Notes: a model not told the origin generated them from the letters alone. Counted from the first letter of the stretch, positions 41,602-51,299 are shown. The stretch: DNA of 64,000 nucleotides from Fibrobacteria bacterium (GCA_025360005.1 JANYDA010000042.1:62001-126000); one strand, 5' to 3'. Translations and numbers: made by a program.

Positions 41602-43749
41602 CTAAGGCCGATTCCTTCGCAAGGAGAAAGTGGCGGAGATCAACCCTTCCAGCAAAAGTAATAATAATGCCGCCAGGATGAGAGCCGGCCAGAGCCGCCG
41701 CACCGAGGCTTCCACGCTCACCGGATCGGAGGGACCCAATACCGTCACGCGGCCGCGATAGGGTTTGCAGGCGGCCAGGAATTCCGTCTTGCCGGAGTCT
41801 TGGTCGGGAGACGATTCCGATCGCGATAGATTGACCGCGAAAGCGAAGGTGTCCTTCCCGGCGATGATGCGATGGATGCCCAACCTGTCGAAGGGCCCGA
41901 TCCGGAGACGGTTCCCGTCCCTGCGGACCTTGGTGAAGGGCCTGCCGTCCGGATCGGTCACCGCCGGTTGAGACCCCGCGGTCTTATCGCCGTCCGACGG
42001 GATATCGGATTCCCCTCCGCCCGCAATCGCATCCAGAGTCGTCGCATAGACGGAGTCCGAAGCCACGGAACGGTTTTCATTTCCGGATCCCCCTGGGCCG
42101 CCCTCGGCGCCTTCCTGGAAGGCCTGATGCAACAGCGGGGTCAGCGGATTCACGCCCAGATCCGTCCAATCCAAATCATCGATATCGGTCGTCCACAGGA
42201 GTACTTTCCCGTGTTGGAAATCCCGCGCGGCCAACACCGCTTCCGTGGGGCTGCCCTGGAACAGCAGGATGGCGGCGCCTGAATCGGGCGCGTAGGCGAA
42301 CCGCTTGCGCACCGTTCCCGGCGAACCCGGGTCGATGGGGATGCGCCCAAACCGGCCCAAGGCTTGGCGATCCGCGCTGATGGGTTGCCCGGTGGCCGTC
42401 TCGCCCAGGTTACCCAATCTCCCCATGCGTAAAGGTTGCAGCAGGAACCGGTTCACGGAAGGAATGTCGCTTTCCCGTCCCACCCCGATAATGAGCCTTC
42501 CGCCCCGTTTCACGAACTCGACTGCGTGCGCGTACGCTTCCGGCTGCGCCCCGCGTTCCGCCGCCAGGTAGGCCAGCTTCAATTCCACCGGCCCGCCGGT
42601 ACCCCTGTTCCCGCTTCCGGTTCGCGTCCCGCCCGGTTTCATCCCGCCGGTTCCCGGCGCCGGGCCGGGCCAAGGGATGTCCCGGGCGGATGCGACATGG
42701 GCGATGCGGCGGTAATAGCTATCCCGGCCCAGGCTCGGGAGGGAAGCCAGCGCGCTCCCTGAATGCGCCAGCAAGAGGCTGCCGGTTTCCGGAAAGCAGA
42801 AATGCAGATCCGGGGCCGCGAATCCGCCTTTGGTAAGGGAGAAGCTCCCGACGGTGCGAGGGCCTTCGCCCATGGGTAAGGTAACCTCTACGATACCCCC
42901 CGCGGCGGAAAGATCCTGGAAGGGGCGGCCGTTCAGGGTCATGCGGATCCGGTTGGGGGCTCCGGCCGCCGCCGCCCGGCTTAGCCGGGCCTGCACGTTG
43001 AGAGTGGGCGCGTCCGGAGAGGCGATAGCGCGTAATCCCGCGAAGGCGTTTACCTTGCCCGTTCCGGCGCTGAAATCGGTGAGCACCAATTGCAAGCCGG
43101 GATTCTCCTTGAGGGCGCGCGACAGGACGGACGCGGAGGCGGTCATATCGGACCAGGCGAAAACGGGAAGCTGGATCCGGACGGTTCCCGGCCGCGACCC
43201 GGCTTCCGCCAGCGCGCGTCCCACCGCTTCCCCATAGTCCCCATAGCGTTCGGAAACCTCCCGCGGGCCGGGCCCATCCGCGATGACAGGCACCACCTGG
43301 GTAACGCATCCCTGGGAGGAGTCCAGCGCCCGCAGGCGCGACCATTGGGTTTCCAAAGCATCGGAACCCTCCGGGCCCGGGGCTCCGGAAGCGGGCAAGA
43401 GGCCGGCTGCCAATCCTGCCGCGCCGGGGACGCCCGCATGCAGGCGGCCATAGATGCCGTTATGGATCAGGGCCAAGGAAAGATCCGGCTTGTCCGCGGC
43501 GTGGCGCGATTCCAAAGCGGGATTGGCAAGCGCCAGCAGCAGGCACAGGATGAGCAAGGTGCGCAAGATAAGCAGCAACAGGTTTTTCAGGCGGTGGCGG
43601 TGCATGGATTTGGCGAAACGCTCGCGTACCAGCAGCAAACTGGGGAACTGCTTGCGCTGCAATCGCTGCCGGCCCAGGAAATGGATCATCAAAGGCACGG
43701 CCAAAGCCGCGCCGAACCAGAGACTGATGGGACTGAGCAGGGAAAACAC
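41602..43749 (-). CDS. BatA-domain membrane protein without a MIDAS site
   Basis: 715 residues. The N-terminus (1-95) is the BatA-type start: a helix in 'SPISLWFGAALAVPLMIHFL', then basic 'FPSLLLVRERFAKSMHRHRLKNL', then a second helix. A large periplasmic region follows, and a last helix near 690 ends the protein. Where Bat proteins have a von Willebrand A domain with DxSxS, the sequence reads 'LSLALIHNGIYG', so the metal site is missing. A GATase-like segment 'KRGGRLIIGVGRESD' occurs around 420. It is paired with the DUF58 gene (3 bp apart), the usual partner in aerotolerance-type MoxR clusters, but no moxR is present nearby. It probably forms an inner-membrane complex of unknown role. Confidence 0.75.
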   Translation of the reverse strand: MFSLLSPISLWFGAALAVPLMIHFLGRQRLQRKQFPSLLLVRERFAKSMHRHRLKNLLLLILRTLLILCLLLALANPALESRHAADKPDLSLALIHNGIYGRLHAGVPGAAGLAAGLLPASGAPGPEGSDALETQWSRLRALDSSQGCVTQVVPVIADGPGPREVSERYGDYGEAVGRALAEAGSRPGTVRIQLPVFAWSDMTASASVLSRALKENPGLQLVLTDFSAGTGKVNAFAGLRAIASPDAPTLNVQARLSRAAAAGAPNRIRMTLNGRPFQDLSAAGGIVEVTLPMGEGPRTVGSFSLTKGGFAAPDLHFCFPETGSLLLAHSGSALASLPSLGRDSYYRRIAHVASARDIPWPGPAPGTGGMKPGGTRTGSGNRGTGGPVELKLAYLAAERGAQPEAYAHAVEFVKRGGRLIIGVGRESDIPSVNRFLLQPLRMGRLGNLGETATGQPISADRQALGRFGRIPIDPGSPGTVRKRFAYAPDSGAAILLFQGSPTEAVLAARDFQHGKVLLWTTDIDDLDWTDLGVNPLTPLLHQAFQEGAEGGPGGSGNENRSVASDSVYATTLDAIAGGGESDIPSDGDKTAGSQPAVTDPDGRPFTKVRRDGNRLRIGPFDRLGIHRIIAGKDTFAFAVNLSRSESSPDQDSGKTEFLAACKPYRGRVTVLGPSDPVSVEASVRRLWPALILAALLLLLLEGLISATFSLRRNRP

Positions 43750-43752
43750 TTT

Positions 43753-44640
43753 TCAGGACCGCTGCCGCTGCAAGAGCCGGCGCATGGCCTGGAAATAAGG
43801 CTCCGTGGTCTCCACGCGCAGGAACTTCACATTCAAATCGAAGCACTCGGATTTCAAAGCCTCCGTATGCGCAGCCAGGGTTTCCAGGTATTGCGGCTTG
43901 AGGTGCCGGGCGGAAATCCTCACGCTCTCCTTGGTTTCCATGTCCAACAGCTCCAAATGGGTCCCGTCCAGGAAGGCCGTCTCTTCCGGAGCCAGGATCT
44001 GCACCAAAGCGGCGGATTGGTTTTTGAAACGGATCTCCCGCAGGCCCGTCAGTACGGCCTTGGGGTCTTGCCACAGATCGGTGAAGAGGAACGTCATGCT
44101 GCCGGATTTGAGGCGCGCAGCCATGCGGCCGAACAGGGATTCCAAATCGGTGACGCCGGCGGGGAGCAAAGACTCCAGCATCTGCAAGGCCTGCCGCAAG
44201 TGCGCGGCGCTGTTGCGCGGCGGCAGGAAGGCGGAGGGCTCCCCCGCGCCATGCGCCACCGAGATCGCATCGCGCTGCCCGAATGCCATCATGGCCAGCG
44301 ATGCCGCCAGCACCTTGGCGTACTCCAGCTTGGACACATCGCCGCCGCCGGAGAATCCCATCGACTCTGAGCTGTCCAGCACCAGGTACACGCTGGCATT
44401 GGTTTCGTCGCGGTATTGCCGGGTAACCAATTGATCGTTGCGGCCGTACACCTTCCAATCCAGGAACTTGATATCATCGCCGGGGACATAACCTTTATAC
44501 TGGGAGAATTCCGAAGAGAAGCCGTGGAAAGGCGACAGGTGGCGGCCGGCCATGGTCCCTTCCAGCACCAGTTTGGCTTTCAAGGACAAACCCTTGAGGC
44601 TGGATAAATAGGCGGGGCTGAGTGCGGTGTTCAGATCCAT
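43753..44640 (-). CDS. DUF58 / von Willebrand factor A-type protein
   Basis: 295 residues. The DUF58 core is plain: 'RHLSPFHGFSSEFSQYKGYV', 'PGDDIKFLDWKVYGRNDQLV', and 'RQYRDETNASVYLVLDSSES', the last including an intact MIDAS motif DSSES. DUF58 proteins usually work with a MoxR AAA+ ATPase and BatA/B-like membrane partners in protein-complex assembly or envelope stress. Here the BatA-like partner follows by 3 bp, but the ATPase is absent from the window. It has no signal or membrane helix, so it is cytoplasmic. The gene is 99 bp downstream of hflX and could be part of the same transcript. Confidence 0.88.
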   Translation of the reverse strand: MDLNTALSPAYLSSLKGLSLKAKLVLEGTMAGRHLSPFHGFSSEFSQYKGYVPGDDIKFLDWKVYGRNDQLVTRQYRDETNASVYLVLDSSESMGFSGGGDVSKLEYAKVLAASLAMMAFGQRDAISVAHGAGEPSAFLPPRNSAAHLRQALQMLESLLPAGVTDLESLFGRMAARLKSGSMTFLFTDLWQDPKAVLTGLREIRFKNQSAALVQILAPEETAFLDGTHLELLDMETKESVRISARHLKPQYLETLAAHTEALKSECFDLNVKFLRVETTEPYFQAMRRLLQRQRS

Positions 44641-44739
44641 GGCTGCCTTCCCATCCTGGCCGGACGGCGCTTTCGGTCCCAGGGAGCGCTATGCGTTAAG
44701 CCGGCCATCATGCCCGGCTGAGCCGCTGCGGCTGCGGAC

Positions 44740-45915
44740 TCACTCGGCCGGCTCTTCTCCCCATCCGATATTGCGGACGGGACCGGCATCTTCCGTCGAG
44801 TCGGCGAACTTGCCTTGATCATAGAACTCGCGGATTCGATCTTTCAACGGATCCAGCCCCAGCTTGCCTTCCGCGGAGATGAACACGGCTTGCGGATGGT
44901 GGGCCCGCAGGAATTCCAGGCGTTCGGCGGCCAGCAAGTCGATTTTGTTGAACACGGTCATGCGCGGCACCTCGGCCGGGCAGAGTTCGGAGAGGATGCG
45001 GGCCGTGATCTCCATCTGGTCCTCGAAATCGTCCGCGCTGGAATCCACCAGGTGGACTATCAGGGTGGCCTGCGCCACCACGGAAAGCGTGCTCTTGAAA
45101 GAAGAAACCAAACCCACCGGCAGCTTGCGGATGAATCCCACCGTGTCCGATACCACCGCTGTCTTCTTGGGACCCAGGTAGACTTTGCGCGTGGTCGGGT
45201 CCAGGGTCGCGAAAAGCTTATCGGCCGCTTCCACCCCCGCGCGCGTCAAAGCGTTCATCAAGGTGGACTTGCCCGCATTGGTATAGCCCACCAGGGCGGT
45301 GTGGAAGGTGGGGATGCGGCGGTTGTGCTGCGCCACGCGGATCTCTTCCATCTTCTCCAACTTGCGCGTCAATTCGGATATGCGCTTGCGCACCAGGCGT
45401 TTGTCCGTCTCCAGCTGGGTTTCGCCCGGGCCTTTCATGCCTATGCCCACGCCGCCTGCCTGGCGGGACAAATGGCTCCAGGCATTGGTCAGGCGCGGCA
45501 ACAGGTATTCCAACTGCGCCACTTCCACCTGCACCTTGGCTTCGGCCGTGCGCGCATGCTTGGCGAAAATGTCCAGGATGATGCCGCTGCGGTCCAGGAT
45601 CTTGCAGCTGATGCGCGTCTCCAGCTTCTTCACCTGCGATCCGCTCAAGTCCTCGTCGAAGATCACCAGGTCCGCGCCGTGCCTCGCCACCATGTCCGCG
45701 ATCTCGTTCACCTTGCCTTCCCCCACCAAGGTGGCCGGATCCAAGGTTTCCCGCCGCTGCATGGTGGTCTCCACCACCACCGCGCCCGCGGTATCCGCCA
45801 GCCGCCCCAGTTCGGCCATATGCTCGCGGGCCATTTTGACCGAGACCGCGCGGGTGGCCACGCCCACGAGGATGGCTTTTTCCTTGGCGACTTTGTTGGA
45901 TTTAAGGGTTGGCAC
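44740..45915 (-). CDS. hflX: Ribosome-splitting GTPase HflX
   Basis: About 391 residues. The N-terminal HflX domain is seen in 'DPATLVGEGKVNEIADMV' and 'FDEDLSGSQVKKLE', followed by the glycine-rich 'GIGMKGPGETQLETDKR'. The GTPase domain has G1 GYTNAGKSTL, G3 DTVGFI and G4 NKID. HflX binds the 50S subunit and splits stalled ribosomes under stress. The start is uncertain: I prefer GTG 45915 (MPTLKSNKVAKEK), while a TTG at 45969 would run through a repeat arm. guaA ends 82 bp upstream in the same direction. Confidence 0.94.
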   Translation of the reverse strand: MPTLKSNKVAKEKAILVGVATRAVSVKMAREHMAELGRLADTAGAVVVETTMQRRETLDPATLVGEGKVNEIADMVARHGADLVIFDEDLSGSQVKKLETRISCKILDRSGIILDIFAKHARTAEAKVQVEVAQLEYLLPRLTNAWSHLSRQAGGVGIGMKGPGETQLETDKRLVRKRISELTRKLEKMEEIRVAQHNRRIPTFHTALVGYTNAGKSTLMNALTRAGVEAADKLFATLDPTTRKVYLGPKKTAVVSDTVGFIRKLPVGLVSSFKSTLSVVAQATLIVHLVDSSADDFEDQMEITARILSELCPAEVPRMTVFNKIDLLAAERLEFLRAHHPQAVFISAEGKLGLDPLKDRIREFYDQGKFADSTEDAGPVRNIGWGEEPAE

Positions 45916-45955
45916 TTGGGGGGGCTCTTTGATGGTAGCTAGGAAATGAGAAGAG

Positions 45956-45983
45956 ATTGCAATTTGCAATTTTCGATTTGCAA
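45956..45983. repeat. Solo AT-rich repeat arm between guaA and hflX
   Basis: TTGCAATTTGCAATTTTCGA and the following TTTGCAA have the same vocabulary as the arms of inverted-repeat element 1 (TTGCAAATTGAAAATT). No matching inverted partner is found within about 150 bp on either side. It could be the remnant of an element or a single insertion of an arm. It lies in the hflX 5' region. Confidence 0.5.
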
Positions 45984-45997
45984 AAATTCCTTTTCCC

Positions 45998-47785
45998 CTA
46001 CTCCCACTCGATCGTCCCCGGAGGCTTGTGGGTGATGTCGTATAGCAATGCGCCCACGCCGGCCGCCTTGAGTTTGAGCCACAGGGCGTCCAGCAAGGGA
46101 AAGGGCAATACGGCGAAGCGCGCGGTCATGGCTTCCGAGGAAACCACCGGCCTCAATACGATCACGGGTTTGCCGGACTTCTCCAAGGGCAGAAGCACCA
46201 CGGGCATTTGCCAGATGGAGGCGTACAGGTTTTCCGCCACCAGGAACCGGGTGCAGATATCGTCCACTTCCCGGAGCAGATCCAAACGCGGTTTATCGCA
46301 TTGCGCGATCACGGACTGGTAGCTTCCCCCCGCCAACGCGCCCAGCTCCAATACCACGCGGTTGACCTCGCGCACGCGGTTGGTCATGGCCACGCTGATC
46401 TTGTCGGCCCGATCCCAATCACGCAGGCCCTTGAGGAGGCAGGGATGGGCGTAGGTGCGGGCATCGCCCTGCACGCCCACGCTTTCGATGGGGAGCGCCT
46501 CCCCTTCCAATCCCTCCGCGGCCAATTGCGCCCGTACCTTGGCAGTTACGGTAGCGTCCATGGTCCGGCCGGCCTGGCGGTTGCAGAGCAGGCGCACGCC
46601 CAACCCGGGCCCCGGGAAGGGATGCCGCCAAATCAGCTTTTCCGGGATGCCCAGCAGCAGCCCCAGATCGCGCACCTCATCTTTATACAGATCCGCCAAG
46701 GGTTCCACTACCAGGCCTTTTTCCAAAAGCTCCATGATGGCGCCCACGCGGTTGTGGTGGGTCTTGATAACGGCGGCATTCTTGCTGCCCCCGCTCTCGA
46801 TCGTGTCCGGATAGATGGTGCCTTGGGCCAACAGCCATTCGCGCGCATCCAGGTGCAATGCCTCCAGCGCGTCGTCCTTCACCCTCAGGAAGGTGTCGCC
46901 GATGGCCTTGCGTTTCTGTTCGGGCGCGTAGACTTCCTCCAGGGCTTTCAGGAAGTCGGCCGTTGCGTCCCGCACCTTGAGATTGCGGAAGCCTTCGCGT
47001 TTCATGAACTCCAGCACGTCCGCGCTTTCATTCTTGCGCATCAGGCCGTTGTCGATGTGCAGGCCCAGCACGCGATCGGGACCCAGGGCCCGGTTCAACA
47101 GCGCGAAAGCCACGGTGGAATCCACCCCGCCGCTCACCAACAGGAACACCTTGCGGCCTTCGCATTGCTTGCGCAGCTTGGATTCCAGAGTATCAATGTA
47201 GTCCGCCACCTTCCAGGAGAACTTGCAGCCGCACAGGCTCAGGAAGTTCTTGAAGATGGCCATGCCTTCTTCGGAATGCGTCACTTCCGGATGGAATTGC
47301 ACGCCGTAGATTTTGCGGGCATCGTCCCCCACGGCGGCCAAATCGCAATCCGAGGTGTATCCGATGCGATGGAATCCCGGCGGCAGTTTTTTCACTTCAT
47401 CGCCATGGCTCATCCACACGATGGAGGATTCGGACATGCCCGCGAAGAGGGGGTGGCTCCGGTCCGGATGGAATTCGGCCGGCCCGAACTCGGGAACCTG
47501 GCCGCGCTCTACCTCTCCGGCCAACTTGTAACTGATCAATTGATGGCCATAGCAAAGGCCCAGGATGGGCAGCCCCGCTGCGAGCAAGGACGCGGTCACC
47601 GTAGGCGCGTCCGGATCGTAAACGGAGGAGGGCCCTCCCGAAAAAATCAACCCGGAAAACCCCTGTAAATCCTTCGCTTCGCTGTGGGCCGGGAGTACTT
47701 CCGAATAAACGCCCAATTGCCGCACCCGGCGCGCGATCAGGTGTGTGTATTGCCCGCCTAAATCAACGACTCCGATTTTTTCCAT
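45998..47785 (-). CDS. guaA: GMP synthase (glutamine-hydrolysing)
   Basis: 595 residues. The class I amidotransferase domain (1-190) has the nucleophile Cys78 in GLCYGHQL and the His/Glu pair in 'FHPEVTHSEEG'. The PP-loop ATPase follows with 'LVSGGVDSTVAFAL' (about 220), and the dimerisation domain ends in 'KPPGTIEWE'. It converts XMP to GMP. At 595 residues it is longer than the E. coli enzyme (525); the extra length lies in the synthetase and C-terminal half ('RRHPFPGPGLGVRLL'-type core followed by an added helix-rich part), as in the long form. ATG 47785 starts MEKIGVVDLGGQY; the open frame to 47851 would enter inverted-repeat element 2. Confidence 0.96.
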   Translation of the reverse strand: MEKIGVVDLGGQYTHLIARRVRQLGVYSEVLPAHSEAKDLQGFSGLIFSGGPSSVYDPDAPTVTASLLAAGLPILGLCYGHQLISYKLAGEVERGQVPEFGPAEFHPDRSHPLFAGMSESSIVWMSHGDEVKKLPPGFHRIGYTSDCDLAAVGDDARKIYGVQFHPEVTHSEEGMAIFKNFLSLCGCKFSWKVADYIDTLESKLRKQCEGRKVFLLVSGGVDSTVAFALLNRALGPDRVLGLHIDNGLMRKNESADVLEFMKREGFRNLKVRDATADFLKALEEVYAPEQKRKAIGDTFLRVKDDALEALHLDAREWLLAQGTIYPDTIESGGSKNAAVIKTHHNRVGAIMELLEKGLVVEPLADLYKDEVRDLGLLLGIPEKLIWRHPFPGPGLGVRLLCNRQAGRTMDATVTAKVRAQLAAEGLEGEALPIESVGVQGDARTYAHPCLLKGLRDWDRADKISVAMTNRVREVNRVVLELGALAGGSYQSVIAQCDKPRLDLLREVDDICTRFLVAENLYASIWQMPVVLLPLEKSGKPVIVLRPVVSSEAMTARFAVLPFPLLDALWLKLKAAGVGALLYDITHKPPGTIEWE

Positions 47786-47833
47786 GTGAAGGGATAATAT
47801 AGGAAAGGAGCGGAGTACCGGAAAATTCGAAGT

Positions 47834-47976
47834 GCAAAGTGCAAAAGGCAAAATTTAAGAGTAAGCGCGGGGAATCGGGCCGTTGCTTAGGGTGCGGAGA
47901 GGGGAGGCGTTTCCAACGGGAGCCGGAAAAACCAAGGTATTATCCCCAATTTTTCATTTTGCCTTTTGCACTTTGC
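47834..47976. repeat. Intergenic inverted-repeat element 2 (21-bp perfect arms, 101-nt core)
   Basis: GCAAAGTGCAAAAGGCAAAA plus T (47834-47854) is the exact reverse complement of 47956-47976. The arms contain two related GCAAA-type words. The core of 101 nt is GC-richer. It fills the 203-bp gap between the pepA stop and the guaA start. Total length of 143 bp and layout match element 1, while arm and core sequences differ, so the two are variants of one structural type and not recent copies. Confidence 0.85.
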
Positions 47977-47988
47977 TTTGCTCGGGGT

Positions 47989-49479
47989 TCAGCCGCCGGC
48001 GAGAAGCCTCGCCGTTTCCACCAAGCTCTTCACGCCCCAGCCCGTTCCGCCCGGCTTGAAGTATTTCCAGGGAGCCGTGGTGAAAGCCGTGCCGGCGATA
48101 TCCCAGTGGGACCAGGCTGTTTTCGCGGGGACGAATTCCTGCAGGAAAAGAGCGGCGGTGATGGCTCCGGCTTCTTGCTTGCCCACATTCTTCATGTCCG
48201 CCACCGGATCGTCCAGGTATTCGCGGTATTCTTCTTCCAGCGGCATGGCGACGAATTTCTCCCCCGCGCTTTCTGCCGCCTTGAACAGGGTCTTGGCAAA
48301 GGCATCGTCATTGCAGAATAGTCCGGCCATGGAAGGGCCGATAGCGCGCACAATGGCGCCCGTCAAGGTGGCCAAATCGATGATATGCGTAGCGCCCAAA
48401 GCGCCGGCTTCGGCCAGGCCATCGGTCAACACCAAGCGGCCTTCCGCGTCGGTATTGTCGACCATGATGGTCTTGCCGTTCTTGGCGGTGAAAATATCGC
48501 CCGGCAATACGGCGGCGTTTCCGGGGCGGTTTTCCGCCAGGCATAAAACGGCGCTCACCTTGATGGGGAGCTTCAAGGCCGAGATGGCGCATATCGCCGT
48601 GAGCACGGTAGCCGCCCCGGCCATATCGCATTTCATTTCCCACATCCCTTGGCTGGGCTTGATACTGATGCCGCCAGTATCGAAGGTGATGCCTTTGCCG
48701 ACCATGACGAAGTGGGACGCTTTCGCGCCTGATTTCCCGGCCTTACCGCCATCGTAGCCCAAAGTCACCATGCGAGGCGGCCTATCGGAGCCTTTACCCA
48801 CGGTCCAAAGACCCTGGTAGCCCTCGCCTTGCAATTTCTTTTCGTCCCGGATCTTGATGGTCAGCCCGGCTTCCTTGGCGGCCTTGCGGGCGTACTGGGC
48901 GAAGGTTTCCGGATCCAGCGAGGAGCCGGGTTCATTCACCAGGTCCCGGCAGATATTGATTTGCCGGCAAACGGCTTCCGCCTCTTCCAAGACCGCGGCA
49001 TTGCGCTTCAGGGCCTCGTTGGAGGTCAAAATCAGGATTTCCGGATTCCCGTTCTTTTCCGGTTTTTTTTCGGATTTGTATTTGCGGAAATCATAGGCCG
49101 CGATTAGGAACCCCTCGCAAAGAGCGCGGCACTCCGGAGTCGTCAATTGGTCCGCGGCCACGGCGATACGGGGCAGGGAGCGGCTCCTCTGCCACTCTCC
49201 GATACGGGAGGCGGCAAGGCGGATACGATCCTCTCGGTTGAGCCCCTTTTTCTGGGGTAACTGCATGACCGAGATCAGCAACTCGCCCACGGAAAAAAGT
49301 TCCATCGGATCGGTAAGGGTTTTCGCCGCTTGGCTTTTGACAATGCTTTGCACTTGATTCAGAATGGAAATGCGGTCCTTGGGAAGAGTCCCCAGCAGTT
49401 TTTCCTGTTCTGCCAGGATCAAAAGCGCGGGAATCGCATCGCTCCGACACTTTTCAATTGCTTCCAAAAGCAGCTTCAT
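47989..49479 (-). CDS. pepA: Leucyl aminopeptidase (M17 family)
   Basis: 496 residues. The C-terminal catalytic domain has the M17 signature NTDAEGRLVLTD, and metal-binding residues appear in 'VGKGITFDTGGISIKP', 'MKCDMAGAA' and 'LATLTGA'. The N-terminal 160 residues form the regulatory domain. This cytoplasmic two-metal hexameric enzyme removes N-terminal residues from peptides; some family members also bind DNA at dif-like or carAB sites. The gene is divergent from the GAF-sigma54 activator with a 227-bp AT-rich spacer. Start is ATG 49479. The length is normal. Confidence 0.93.
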   Translation of the reverse strand: MKLLLEAIEKCRSDAIPALLILAEQEKLLGTLPKDRISILNQVQSIVKSQAAKTLTDPMELFSVGELLISVMQLPQKKGLNREDRIRLAASRIGEWQRSRSLPRIAVAADQLTTPECRALCEGFLIAAYDFRKYKSEKKPEKNGNPEILILTSNEALKRNAAVLEEAEAVCRQINICRDLVNEPGSSLDPETFAQYARKAAKEAGLTIKIRDEKKLQGEGYQGLWTVGKGSDRPPRMVTLGYDGGKAGKSGAKASHFVMVGKGITFDTGGISIKPSQGMWEMKCDMAGAATVLTAICAISALKLPIKVSAVLCLAENRPGNAAVLPGDIFTAKNGKTIMVDNTDAEGRLVLTDGLAEAGALGATHIIDLATLTGAIVRAIGPSMAGLFCNDDAFAKTLFKAAESAGEKFVAMPLEEEYREYLDDPVADMKNVGKQEAGAITAALFLQEFVPAKTAWSHWDIAGTAFTTAPWKYFKPGGTGWGVKSLVETARLLAGG

Positions 49480-49584
49480 GGATTCCCCAAATTGGAATTT
49501 TCAAAAAAAATACAACGAAAAGCCAATCCAATAACGCGAATTGTAGAATTAGAGCTTTCCAATGGAAATTAGCTTCAAACCATT

Positions 49585-49600
49585 TGGTGTACAATTTGCT
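49585..49600 (+). promoter_or_regulatory. Candidate sigma54 (-24/-12) promoter
   Basis: TGGTGTACAATTTGCT has the invariant GG (49586-49587) and GC (49598-49599) separated by exactly 10 bp, and the -12 half TTGCT fits the consensus; the middle of the -24 half (TGTA for CACG) does not. It lies 107 bp upstream of a gene for a sigma54 activator, so autoactivation is possible. An overlapping sigma70-like reading (TTGGTG with TAAAGAT downstream) cannot be excluded. Confidence 0.35.
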
Positions 49601-49706
49601 TTTGTAAAGATTAGGCGAGCATAAGCATGGTAAACACAACAAAAGATGACAAATCCAGCATTTGTAGATTTATTTGTCAAATAATGACATTTCAGGAATT
49701 GAGGCA

Positions 49707-51299
49707 ATGAAAGATTTTACGGTCCATCAGGCGCGCATCATGGCTGCGCTAACCGAAATCAGCAAACTATTCAGCTCCTCCTTGGACTATAAGGAAGTAG
49801 CGAACCAATGTTTGCGAACCCTGTCGGAGACCTTGGATTTGGAACGCGGCACTCTTTTGATGCCCACCACGGATAGGAAATGCCTGGTCATCAAGGCCAG
49901 CGTAGGATTCAGCCCGGAGGAAATCCGTAGTTCCGTCTATAAGATAGGCGAAGACTTCGTGGGCCGCGTTTTCAGCAATTGCCTTCCCATGGCCTTGCCA
50001 GATGCGGACGAGGTTCCGGGCGTTCCCATTCCCCGTGAAAGCAAGGACGATTTCAACTTGTACCGGATCGGATTCATCGCCGTACCCGTGGTACTGGATT
50101 CCCGTCCCATCGGCGTCATCACCGCCCATCGCACCTCGCGCAGCACCACCATGGTGGATGAAGACATCAAGGTGATGAAAATCGTGGGCTCGCTTCTCTC
50201 CCAGACTTTGCGCATCGCCGAGATGATCCGGGAAGAGAACTCCAAGCTGGTGCAGGAGAACAAGGAACTGCATGCCGAGTTGGAAGAGCGCTTCAATCCC
50301 GATAATCTGATCAGCAATTCCTCCGCCATGGCCAAAACCCTGGCAATGGTCAAGCGCGTTTCCGGTACGGACGCGTCCGTGCTCTTGCGGGGAGAAAGCG
50401 GCACGGGTAAAACCCTGTTGGCCCGCTCCATCCACTATACCAGCCAGCGCCAAAAGGCGCCTTTCATCATAGTCAATTGCGCGGCCCTGCCGGCGGGGCT
50501 CATCGAAAGCGAGTTGTTCGGGCATGAGAAAGGCGCTTTCACGGGCGCGCTCAACCAGCGCATCGGCCGTTTTGAAGCCGCCGACGGCGGAACCATCTTC
50601 CTGGATGAAATCGGCGAGATCCCGCTGGAGACGCAGGCGAAATTGCTGAGCGTGATCCAGGACGGTACCTTCGAGCGCGTGGGCTCTTCCAAGACCATGA
50701 CCGCGGACGTGCGCCTCATCTGCGCCACCAATGCGAATCTGGAACAGTTGGTGCGCGACAAGCTCTTCCGGGAGGACCTGTATTACCGCCTGATGGTGGT
50801 GCCCATCAATGTCCCGCCCTTGCGCAGCCGCAGGGAGGACGTATTGCCGCTGGCATCGTACTTCCTCAAGAAGTTCACCACCAAGTACAACAAGCGCATT
50901 TCCATTTCCCGCGAGGTGATGGAGTTCCTGGAAGGTTATCCCTGGCCCGGAAACGTGCGCGAGTTGGAAAACACTATTGAACGCACGGTGGTGCTGGCGG
51001 GGAGCGAAGCCTTGACCGCCAAGGACATCCCTATCCTCAATTCGATGGTGGAAACCCCTGAGCCTGTGCCGGTGCCCACGGCCACCAACGGCGTGGTGAC
51101 CTTTTCCCCGCTGAGCCGCCGCTCCAAGGAACGCCAGCTGTATGAGCGGGTGCCCTTGCGGGAGAAGGATATCCGCGAAGCCATGCACAATGCCGGCGGC
51201 ATCCAGACCCATGCCGCACGTATGCTGGGGGTTTCCCTCCGGCAATTGCGGTATGCCCTGAGCCGCTTCGGGATCAAGGCGACCGAGTTCAAGTACTGA
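49707..51299 (+). CDS. GAF-domain sigma54-dependent transcriptional activator (NifA-like layout)
   Basis: 530 residues: an N-terminal GAF domain (about 15-165), a short coiled-coil linker ('[20 protein letters not shown]'), an AAA+ domain (about 200-430) with [14 protein letters not shown] and '[12 protein letters not shown]', and a C-terminal Fis-type helix-turn-helix (about 490-525). There is no receiver domain, so it is controlled by a small ligand or protein binding to GAF and not by phosphorylation. The frame opens with a TTG at 49674, but I use ATG 49707, preceded by AGGA at 10-bp spacing. recG begins 37 bp downstream. A -24/-12-like promoter lies upstream. No target genes can be named. 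Confidence 0.93.
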   Translation: MKDFTVHQARIMAALTEISKLFSSSLDYKEVANQCLRTLSETLDLERGTLLMPTTDRKCLVIKASVGFSPEEIRSSVYKIGEDFVGRVFSNCLPMALPDADEVPGVPIPRESKDDFNLYRIGFIAVPVVLDSRPIGVITAHRTSRSTTMVDEDIKVMKIVGSLLSQTLRIAEMIREENSKLVQENKELHAELEERFNPDNLISNSSAMAKTLAMVKRVSGTDASVLLRGESGTGKTLLARSIHYTSQRQKAPFIIVNCAALPAGLIESELFGHEKGAFTGALNQRIGRFEAADGGTIFLDEIGEIPLETQAKLLSVIQDGTFERVGSSKTMTADVRLICATNANLEQLVRDKLFREDLYYRLMVVPINVPPLRSRREDVLPLASYFLKKFTTKYNKRISISREVMEFLEGYPWPGNVRELENTIERTVVLAGSEALTAKDIPILNSMVETPEPVPVPTATNGVVTFSPLSRRSKERQLYERVPLREKDIREAMHNAGGIQTHAARMLGVSLRQLRYALSRFGIKATEFKY

